From Eopsaltria australis (taxonomy: Eukaryota > Chordata > Aves > Passeriformes > Petroicidae), in NCBI GenBank assembly GCA_034509425.1, contig JAVTVJ010000347.1, forward strand, positions 620,001 to 684,000: 64,000 nt of DNA, given 5' to 3'. A program made the position numbers and the translations under genes. Below the pieces are notes generated by a model. The model did not search any database and was not told where the DNA came from. It saw nothing but the letters and a program-made list of their open reading frames with translations. Below are positions 1-11,100 of the stretch, piece by piece (position 1 is the first letter of the stretch; each line of letters starts with the position of its first letter).

Positions 1-2130
1 ATGAAGAGAGCTGTACTTCAGAAATGAGGAAGTCAATAGATAACATCAAATTTGGTTTCAAGCAGCTAAACCAAGCTAAACCTTACCTTACCTTACATGA
101 AATGAAAATTAATAAAACCTTATTTTGCTATATGAATAAAAAGAGAAAAAGGGAGGAAGCAGGCCTGATGTGAAAGTGAATTAAGACAGCATTAATATAA
201 TCAAGATTAGGTTTCAAAACCAGATTATTATTTTCTTAGTCTTCTTGTAACAAAGCTGGTGCTTAACACAGTCCATAAGCAAATGGTTAATGGGAATACA
301 CAGTCTCTTACGTTATGAGTGTAAGCAGTTCTCAGAAACTTCAAGCCAGCTGAAGAGGAATTGGTAATTCTATTCCAAAATTTTAAAAGAAATGAATTGA
401 GGTATAGGAAACCTTTGTTTACCGAACAATGTATTACATGAGCTTAACTGCATCATCTTTGATAAAAAGACTAATTTTCTATGTAAGAAGAATCTTCACA
501 GTTCAGGATGTTATTCAGGAAATTATTCAATGTATTATATCAGTTAATTTAGAGAAATTAAAGTTTAATAGATTTTGCATGTGCAGTTGACTGAGAAGGA
601 AAAGTCTTAGCCTGAGGAACATTGGCAACAAAGATAGTCAAGTTTTAGTCTTGTGTTTGACACAGTTTATTTATATTTATAGGCCTGTGTTTATGGCCTA
701 AAGAATAGGTTGCTATATTTATTGATGAAAAAAACCAGAATACCAGAAAATGAAATTCTGAAAACCATGGCTACATAGAATTACTTCTTGTTTTAGGTAG
801 TCTGAATTTTCTCTTCTATTGTGCAGAAACAAAGACAATATTTTAGTTTTAGCAAACAAAGTTTTTTGCAAAGCTGAGTTGTAACCTGTGTAAAAATTCT
901 TTCTGTTTTTGATTACATGTAACTTTTGAAAGAAGTCTGAGATAATGTCATGGGAGTGAATTGTTCCAAGCATTTAGTACTAAATGGAAGGTGATTTTTT
1001 AAATTTATACAAAAGCAAAGATTAAATAACAACAACAGTGAATTTTGAAAATATTGTCAGTTGGAATAATTAATAAAATTTAATCTTTGACAAGTTAGAT
1101 TTCCAGGCCTTATTTAATTGTTTGACTCTCTGTATCATTATGCTTTTATTTTATGCTGCTTCTTAAGCACACTCTTACAGCAGATTGTATTTCACAGTAT
1201 TTATGTAAGTCCAAGTAAAACAATAATAATACATTGTTTTTATTGATGCATGCAGTTCTAGAGTAAAACTGAAGTAAGATGAAGTGGTGAAAAAGACAAA
1301 TGTTAACAGCAGATGTGGAAAATATGATTAGTGGGAATTCCTTCTTGGAAAGTATGATTTCAAAGAAGGATTTATTTTCTAATGTATGTTTGACACTAGC
1401 TTTAAACAGAAAATAAGGAAGTCAGCCCTTTGATGATTTAATAGTCTTTAGCTCTTATTTTATGTAGGGAACATACAGCTAAATGTGGCTTTATGAACAT
1501 GATTCCATTTGAGGAGTCCAAGGGATTGTTTTGGCTTTGTACGTGTGCTGAAGTGTCATGATCAGAAATGGCAGAAGCTATTTGGTTCTTGAATGAATGG
1601 TTCAATTTTGAGGGCTTTACAGAAGATGCAAAGATGTGGCCCCAAAACTTAGCTGCTCCTGATAAATGTCCATGAAATTTGCACAATGAGTCAAGTCATG
1701 GCAACCTTTGAGGGACACATGGTCAGAAAGGAGAAAGAGAAACAAATACTTTTGCTGGTTTTGGAAACGCTGAACAGAAACCAAGAAACTTTTGTGTCAC
1801 TTTCAGTTATAACTAAGGACACATTACAGACTGGATCTTGAGTTGCAGAATTTTTTCTCTCAGGAGTATTCCATGACAGCACTGTTCTTTTCTCCTGTAT
1901 GTTTTTTTTTTTTCCCCATTCTGCAGTAGCCCTCCATTAGACCATAGAAGGTCTAAATAATCCACTGTATTGTATCAAAACTATAGCCTGTATAGCAGTA
2001 AGATGAAAGACATTGTATTTACTGTTTATTTCACTAAATAAATAGAATAATGATGCTACTAATACTATACAGAGGTCATTATTCTTCTCTTTTAGTATAG
2101 AAATGTCTCTGTCTTTTTCATAATAAACAG
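1..2130 (+). other. COL21A1: COL21A1 intron (5' part outside the window)
   Basis: AT-rich intronic DNA ending in a normal acceptor at 2130. I scanned for additional Gly-X-Y micro-exons with flanking AG/GT and saw none. A short CCTTA triplication lies near 81-95. No transposon was recognised. Confidence 0.6.
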
Positions 2131-2184
2131 GGTTTAATGGGACCAGAAGGCTCACTGGGTCTACCTGGAGCTCCTGGGCCTAAG
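2131..2184 (+). CDS. COL21A1: COL21A1 exon a (54 bp, Gly-X-Y)
   Basis: This exon encodes [18 protein letters not shown], six perfect Gly-X-Y triplets. It is preceded by ..taataaacag and followed by gtaagt. The 54-bp size and a glycine codon at the start are typical of collagen helix exons. Phase is 0 at both ends. It is the first coding exon visible; earlier exons lie before the window. Confidence 0.93.
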
Positions 2185-5100
2185 GTAAGTGTTTGAGTCA
2201 ATTTGCTTGTGACTTTGATAAATGACTGCTTTGTATGCAAATTTGATCTGGACAGAGCCAGGGTTTTGCAGCTCATTTTTTTGTGTATTGAATATTGGTG
2301 GGCATCTGTATGATTTTCCCTGTGTTACCTTCTACGATAGTTCAGTCTTAAGAGAGGTTAATGTAATTCAGTAAGTGTTGCCTGTCATCACATGAGGTTT
2401 TAACAATTGCAGAAATAGTCTGAGACTGTTTCAGCTTTACAGTCCTGGAAAATGTTCTGCAATGCTGGAAATTAGATAATTCTCAGTATACATCTGAACT
2501 TTCCCATGTTACATTTATTTATATTTTAATTGTGTTCAATAATGTTATGTGCTGTTTCTTCCACCCAAGGAGCCAAACTTATTTCAGATGTAACTTTATT
2601 GATTGCACTGCAGCTACAGCAAGAACTAATTTCACCAATGTTCTCAAAAGCAAAAATAAATACTACAAATTCATATTGGTTGGTGTAACTTTTAAATTTA
2701 ATCCAAAATGAGTTTTGGATTAAATTGTAAGTAAGCATTGAATTGTATGTCCTAGAGAATATTTAGGAATATAGAATCCATTTCCCAAACTTTGTATTCG
2801 CACTTAGATCCATTTAGCCCCATATATTATTTTACATCCAAAAGTGCCTATGCATTTATTTAAAATTGTATACTGACATTAGCATTTTTCAAAGTGTCAA
2901 TATTTTCTATGGTTTAGAAGATTGAATACCTATGATACAATTAAAAATTAATTAGATTTATTTTTGTCTGTGAAAAATGCTTTGGTTTTATATATTTATC
3001 TCACTTAGAATTTAAGATGTTTCTTAGAGAATTGTTTTTAGTAAGCTCGTTCTTACAGAAGCCCATCGTGAAGTAGTCAATAATTCTTAGATTTAATGCA
3101 AATCCTCATGCTGAATATATGTCTAATTCCATAGTCTGCAATAAAAGCCAAAACATACATAAATATTTTTGCTTGGACAATTAAATAAGATGATGGAAAT
3201 TCAAAGTCAGTACACAGAAACTCGGTGTGACTGTGTGAGGCAAATGAGGCAGGTGGAGATGGGACAGGTGAGCAGAAGCTGGCAGATCACCTTTTGTCAT
3301 CAGTTAGTCATCTTTCCTGACAGAAAGTTAAACCTTCAGGCTACCTGTAATGGAGAGGAACTTTAGCCTTTCAGTCATTGCCTGTGCCGGTTTTTAAGAG
3401 TCAGTTTCTCAGCAGTGTCTGTTTGTATTTGCTAGTCATACCATATGTGACAAAACATAATGATGTATCAGCCACACTCCTGCATTGTTACTTAGGGTGA
3501 TAAAGGCGAACCAGGAATACAGGGGAAACCAGGATCATCAGGAGCCAAGGTAAATATGATTCTGGAAGTATTCTAGCTAAAGAAGGGATTTATTTACTTT
3601 TCCATGGTTTACTAATTTTCCATTATTCCCCCTGGCTAATTATAAAGCAGTTTGTTTCACAGTAAAACAGTAGTTAAAAACACATTGCATCAGAATCCAT
3701 TTGATGACTTATTCTTACTAATTTTATACTAAGTTTTATACTAGTGAAAATCAGGTGTTCATTAAGTTCAAACCTGCAAACATTGTCATTACTTGAGGTG
3801 GTATTTATTGTGTAATTTTGAAACATCAACTGTATTAAAAGACAATAAAAATAGATATTGGATGTGGCTTCTCTGTATTCACCATCCCTTCAAAAACCCT
3901 TCAGACATTTCTATCACCTTGTTAAAAAATTCCAAAATATCATAGCCAAAGTGTATCATGTGGCCTTGAGACACATGCAAGATGTATTTTTACACACAGC
4001 ACATCACTGACACACAGCTATTGTATTACTCAGGGAGATCTAGGAGTGCCAGGGGCTCCAGGTGAACCAGGCTATCCAGGCATTCCTGGTACCCAGGGAT
4101 TAAAGGTAAGTATTTTTTCCAGTTTCACATGAATTGCATCCTTTTTTGGAAATGATTTTCTTATAAGTGATCATTATTAAACAAAATCCTTTCCCTGAAT
4201 GCATCATTATTATTAAATAACAGTTGGACACTTTTAAAGCAATAATATTTCCATCCTGAAAATGGTCTTCTGAAGGATAAAGCTCTTGATGGGAAGGCAT
4301 TTGTGGTGGGTTGCCAGGATGAATGTCAAGTGCCCACCAAGCTGCTCTCATTCCCCTCTTCAGCAGGACAGGGAAAAACTGAGAAAATAAGGTGGGAAAA
4401 AGCTCATGAGTCAAGATAAAGGCAGTTTAATAAAGCAAAAGGAAAGTCCATGTGTGGAAGCAAAGTAAAACAAAATATTTATTCTCTGCTTCCTCTCACC
4501 ATGTATTGTCCCACCAATTCCTGGGAAGCAGGGCTTCAGTACACACAGAGGTTTGAAAGACAAATGTCACAATAATGAAACTTCCTCCCCTTACCCTTTC
4601 CTTTAGCTTTTATTGCTGAGCAGACATCTTATGGTATGGAATATCCCTTTCAGTTTAGGTCATCTGTCCTGGCTATGTCATAGAACCATAGAATGGTTAT
4701 GTGGAAAGTTCCAACCAAAAAAAAAAAAACAAACCCCAACCAAACACACAAAGTTTTGCCTCTTACAAGAAAGCTGAAAAAACAGACCCAAAAATCTCCA
4801 TTCTAATTATTTTCTTTATTAAATGCAGTTTTACACACCCCTTACAGATCTGTCTTTTCTTTCATGAGCTGCTATGTTCGTGGTCCAGCATTTTGATTTA
4901 TGTCTATTTAAACATAAGATGTCAGAGTTAGAGTAAGAGCCATCTCCCATAACTTTACATTTCCTTTTCAATTAAGGAAGACAGATAGGCACATTTTTGA
5001 AGTACATATTTTATACCTCTGTTGTTTCCATGCACTGCCTGTATCTCTCCAATGTCAATTAGATGGTGCTCAGACAAGGTGATAAAAATACATACCTGAC

Positions 5101-8100
5101 TTCTAAGCACCATTTACACCATCTGATTGCCAATCCCCCCACTGTTATTTACTTTAAAGATTTTGAGTCAAAACAAGTGGGTGGAAATGGAATTTCGTCC
5201 TTAAATATTTTGATTTAATTTAAATATAGAGGAGTTTGTGATGAGAAAGAACTTTTTCTTTGGTTTGTTTTGTATAACTTCTGCATACAGTGGTGCATTC
5301 AGCTGAAATTTAACTCATGGGAAACATTGCCTCCCTTCCTACCTACATCCTCTCCACTCCCATGCACTGAGTAGATAAAATCCTGCTGGATTTGCCATCT
5401 CATTATGTTGTATTTTTTAATTTTTCACTTGTTATGTGAGTATCCACTTTCTTTTTTGATAGTGATTAGTATAAGAAAAAGCTAGATGTTTCACTTGTAA
5501 TTACTGTGTTAAATTAAAGCTCATGTTTTAGAGGTGACTCATGTTAAAATGGAGACCTTTCTTCTAATATTTTACAGGGGGAGAAAGGAAACCAAGGTGA
5601 TGCTGGTATCCAGGTATATCAACTTTGTTTCTAATGAAATCATCTGACATTGCTATTTATACAGGTCTTAGGTATTAATTCAGACACATTTTTTTTAAAG
5701 ATTAAGCTTTTAGATTTAAGAAGGTTAACTTGAATAGCAGCAGTAACTCTCCTTCAAGGAAATCTGTCCAGTATGGCCAGCATGAGTTTTCAGCTGCATT
5801 TCTGGAGGCCTGAGCAGGCTGTTGGCATTTGGTGCAGAGCTGTGTGCTCCTAGCAATGGTGCAGGCACAGGCTGCAGGTTGTGCTGCTGCCCCCAGGCCT
5901 GGGACATCACCCAGTACTGTCCCAGGGTGGGCTCTGTCCCTGCTGCAGGGCACTGCAGGATCACAGAAGCATGGTCAGAGTAACTCCACCTGGCCTCTGC
6001 CTACCCACTTTACTGTTAACATGTGGGATTTTCCTCCTTGTTATCTAAAATGATGGAAATACCTACAAGAAAAAGAAGAGTAATCTGTCACTACTCTTAT
6101 CCCGGCTTGGTTCCTCTGTGTTCAGGGTAGAAATTTTATTCTTCTGCACAGTTTCTTCTCTGATCTCTTTGAAGAGTAACTTTTCAGATTGATTTGTCCT
6201 GGTTTAGAATGAGGTTTTGGTATTTAGCTCCTTGTGTTATTTTTTTTTTTATTGTTTAATTGCATGTACCAGATTAATGTATATTTTGTAAAATATGCTT
6301 CTTTTCTGAAGGGACTGAAAGGAGAAAAAGGAAGACAAGGAAATCCAGGCTTACAGGTACTGTTAAAATAGTGATCCTACTGCAAGAGAGCCATAGTGGT
6401 CCTAGTATGACGCCATGATTCATATTTGTTTCTTAACACTTCTTCCATCAACATGTATAGGTCTTCGCGTCATGTGAAATATGTTTATGTACAACATGAT
6501 AACATAGTTATATAAATTACCTCTTAAACACTCTTAGTACTTTTAAAATAGCACGTGTAACACATACAGAGAAGATGGAGCAACTCTTCTCTCAGCTGTG
6601 CACACTTGAAGGGTGAGATAAAATGCACATGAGTTGGAGCACAGGAACTTGATATACAGGAAAAACATTTTGCTTTGAGGGTGGTCAAACATTGGAGCAG
6701 GCTCATAGATATTGTGGCAAAACCTGTCTGGACAGCATGTTGAGTTGATCAAGCTGCATCTGTTCTGCTAAGGAAATTGAATCCAAGGAGGTCACTTCTA
6801 ACCTACATGTTTCTGTGTTCTGGGATATTATATCTTAAGAAACATACTATAAGTGCATTTCTTTTATTATTGTAGTAAATCCTTAATTATAGAATATTTT
6901 TTAAAGACTGATACTTCTTATAAGACTGATACTTGAGATGTTAGGATTTTGCATGTACCATGCTGCACTTTCATACAGTTCATTACCTCCTAGACTATTC
7001 TGGGAGTCATTATTGACATCTTCTGTGCTCGTAAATTACAGATGTTTCCTGTTTCAGCTGTAAATCAGTGAGATCCAGTTGTTTCTCTTTAACTCTAGGC
7101 CAGTGTATTCTGTATTGTGTCATAGTTGGCGATCTTGTTATTCTGCAGAAAATAGCTGTTAGTATTTATAAACACTTATTAACTGCATAATCTATGTCGT
7201 GTCTAAACAGAGAAGTATTTTTTAGAGGTACATATCTAAAACTAGACTTGGAAGGAAGCCACAGTTGCTTTTTTCAGAATTACGACATGGATACAGCTGC
7301 CTGTCTAGCCAGATGGACCTGATTCCTGGGGATTCTGGGCAGGAGACCTAGACTGTATGTTAGTTAACACTCTCAGAAATATGTGGGTTGAAAACAGTTC
7401 ATTATTAAACCTGAACACATTTTTTAAAAAAGAAATAGTTTCAACTAAAAGACAGGTCATTGACTTAACCAATTGTAATGTCCTAGACTAACATTTTCCA
7501 GTTTAAACTTTCCGGTTATTCTTTTTGCTAATAATGGACTTTTTTTTTCATATCTTTATTATTTTAATAATAAGGGAAAACAAAGTGATAGTGAAGGAAA
7601 ACATTTTTTCAGATAGAATGGTGCAACTGAATTGTTGTTGCTTGCTTGCTTTTTTTTTTTGGAGAAAGCTGAAAAAGTAATACAGACTGAGTCTAAAATT
7701 GTTTCCCATGCTTATCAGGTTTGGTCAGCAACCAAAAAAATCAGTTATTTAGTAGGCAACACAAGGTCTTTCCAAGGTTTCTCAAGACTCCAAGCCACAG
7801 TACAGACTACCTTGTCTGTAGGAATGAATCAGAAAAGTGAACATTCATCTTGCCATGGGATGAATGGTCAGTAACACCACGGAACCACTTGGCAGAAATG
7901 ACACTAAAATCATTTACCAGCATGCAAAATCTGCCTTACCACTGAGTCTGTATTTCAAAGGTTCTGAAATTAATTTCTGCCTAGTAAGATAGTATTAAAC
8001 AGTTTGAATCAGGAGTTTACTTCTGCTAGGACACAACAAGTTATTTCTTTTGTAATGTGAATGAGGTTTTGTCTCTTAAGTCTTTATTATGTTTATATGT

Positions 8101-11100
8101 TTATAATATGTGTGATATATTCCTAACTTATCCTCTTGGTACATGATATTGAAGGTAATACTGAAGTGTTCATTCAGCCTGATATAACTTTTTCATCATA
8201 TGCAGTTTTGTTTTCTGTACTATAGTAATCAGAGAATCTTTAAAAATTAACATTTGTGATTGATTACTGAAAACAAAGGACAAAAATATTAAATTTTGAT
8301 TCTAAGTAATTTGGCTCAGCCTGCATTTTAAATTTCTTTTTCATGTTATTTTTTAAAGGGAGTAGAAGGATTGAGTGGAGAGCGAGGAGAGGTAAGTATT
8401 TTTGCAATGATAAACATAGTATACAAAATTACTCCATTTATTTCTGCAAATGATGTGGTCTGTAAAATGCGTGTTTAGTCTTACTTTTGTACTCACATGC
8501 CTATAAGCAACAGAAGAGAAAAAGAAAAATATCAGAGAAAAGAAAGAAGCATTAGTTAAAAAGAGACAGAATGAAATATACATTTCATTAAAAATTTTTA
8601 AAGCCAACCATATTCTCTAAGAGAATTAAAAAGCCAAGAAACCAACCAAAAAAAAAGAGAAAGTATTGGTTGAATAGAGTAAATAACTAAAGAAATAACT
8701 AAAGAAAATAACTAAAGAAAAAGAATCTTTGTGTTGCATGTTGTTTAAAAAATTGGTATTTACAATATTAATTTTGTTGGTTATTATTTATTTATTTCAA
8801 TATTGTGTGAAATCAGAGTATACACTGTCCCATTAATCTAATTCTCCTTCAAATTTATTTAGATTTCTTTTTCAACCTTTTTATTAAAGCATTGGTGCAT
8901 ATCAATAGCCGGATACATTGAGAAGAAGTTCCATTCTGACAATGAAATTGTTTTATCCATTTTAACATAAAAGTTGTTTTATATGCTTCTGTGGATCTAG
9001 GAAATACTTCAGTTGCAGTTTGGCTCATAGGTGTTTTGCTAAATTATTGCCAAAACTGGTAAAAGATTCCTTGTATGCTATTGAATTAGTCTCCTTAACT
9101 ATTGTAAATCATGGCAGTAATATATTTCTACTGGACATTCATTTAAACAATTTCTAACTATGTATTAAGCTATAATGATGTCATTGTGCTTACTTATCAA
9201 ACCTATAAAATTAGTTTATTTTCTATTTCTAGTTTTTGTTAGACTCTGATTTCTAGAAATTTTCTTCAGCCTGTAAGTCTCAGCATTTACTGAGCTCCTT
9301 TCCTTTCTTTGCTTTTCTTTGCCAATAGCAAGGGTCAGCAAACAAGGCCTCACAAGGGATGTGGTTGAGCATTAAAAGACCAAGATATACTGCAGAAAAT
9401 TTTCCCCCTGCAGTTTCAGTTGTTTCTTGGCGAGTTCTTCAGGCAGTTCTGCTGATGCTTCCAACATTTTCTCCTGGTGCTTTTATGCTGGCTTCTTGCC
9501 TCTAATGTTTTTCTACAGTAGATGTGATTTCCCCAGTACTCTCTGGTTCTTAATGCTTTCTAGCCCCTTTAACATTTAGTTCAGATAGCTCAGTTTACAA
9601 TTTTTTTAATGTAAATACAGTCCGTAGTGGTAAAAGGAATTAAAATTAAAACAAAACAAAACAAAGCCCCTCCTAGCTATAAACCCAGCATGATTTCAGA
9701 TCTCAGCACATATAGTTTCTAGTATAGCCACAGGTAGCTACATAAGCACCCTGTGTTTATCTCTGAGCCCTGCTGAATGTTTAAATGAAGAAAACATCTT
9801 TGCAATTATGTAGTAGAAATGAGCAAATAAAATCTATATGAGGTAACTAAGAGGATCCCTTCTCCGTGACTACAACATTCAAGATGACAATATCAAGAAA
9901 ATAAATTACAACTATAACTTTGGAAGAAGTTGTATCTGAATTAATATATGCCTTTTGAAAGTACGGACTGCTGTTCAGGTTATGCCCTGAACTGGCCACC
10001 CTTCCAGCAGTACTCTTAGGCACTTGACTGACATCTGACATTTTGTCTCATTTCTCTGTTTGTTTAAGAGCATGAACTACCTGTCTTATTACCCTGAAGT
10101 AATTCATGTAGAGAACTGCAACAGTCCTGATCTCACAATTCCATCTAAAATAGTTGGAAGTGGAGAAAGAAAATTTTTGAGCAACTGACAGTGTTATGCA
10201 GAAGCTGTGCAAAAAAGGGAGGAAAAAACTCATAAAGGAGCAAATGTAGTGCACTGACTTTAATCTTGGGCACAAACTGTTTTGTTGGCTCCAGAGCAGG
10301 GAAAGAGTTCCACATGAACTATTGCAGTAGGTAATTCCATACATAGAACCATTGCTTTGGTGAAGATATTTTTCAGCTTTTTTTTTTACCTTTTCCAGTG
10401 GAGCAAACAGACTACAATTACTATCAATCAGATGAAAAAAAAAAGAAACAAAAAAAACCCTAACTGAAGTCAAATTATTTTTACCTTTGTCTTATACACT
10501 GCAGATATAAGGTAAAAGGCTTGATGATTATTATAGTAAGTTTCCAGGAACTTCAGTGGTACCAGAATTTCACATCCAGTTTTTCTGGCCTTCTTAGGAT
10601 TTTAACATACTGTAAAAAAATTTCCAGTTCTGAGGAAAAGGTGAGTAAAACCCTTCCTTCTGTGTGTTAATAATGAATAGTAAAATGGATCTTGAAAGCT
10701 AGGAAAAGGTAATTTATTTCCAGTTCTCTTTGGTAATTTATCTGAAACAGCTACTAAGGAATATAAAAACTTCAATACATTTAGAAAAATAGATCTTGTC
10801 AATATCAAGTTAGTTTTCACTGATATCAAATTAATTTTATGAAGATCTTCAATAAAGATTTCATAAAATATGTTTGTTTGGTGCTATTTAGCTTCCAAAT
10901 GGTCAGTGAGCATATAATTGGCTTTCCATTGATTTTTCATTCCAGAAAGGTGAGAAAGGAGATTCAGGCATTCGAGGCATCAGTGGACAAAAAGGAGAAT
11001 CTGGTGTCCAGGGTTTGATTGGGCCTCCTGGTCTCAGAGGTCAGCCAGGAGATAGAGGACCCCCAGGACCACCTGGATCAGATGGAAAACCTGTATGTAT

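Larger units (their letters stand above)
4106..5577 (+). other. COL21A1: COL21A1 intron c/d, carrying LTR and CR1 remnants
   Basis: About 1.5 kb. The segment 4301-4717 is transposon-derived (separate entries). The remainder, 4730-5577, is AT-rich and unassigned. Confidence 0.6.
8392..10945 (+). other. COL21A1: COL21A1 intron f/g
   Basis: About 2.55 kb of AT-rich DNA. It holds a small tandem repeat (8681-8717) and an (AAAAC)n run near 9648-9665. No exon or transposon was recognised. Confidence 0.6.

Noticed and set aside
5829..6053. GC-rich open frames next to a COL21A1 micro-exon, considered as an alternative exon
   Set aside because: No Gly-X-Y pattern, both strands open, and the neighbouring exons already join in perfect frame and helix register.
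7305..7345. Phrase coding [14 protein letters not shown] residues (GGACCTGATTCCTGGGGATT), considered as an extra collagen exon
   Set aside because: No Gly-X-Y register over more than two triplets and no matching AG/GT pair; adding it would disturb the continuous helix.
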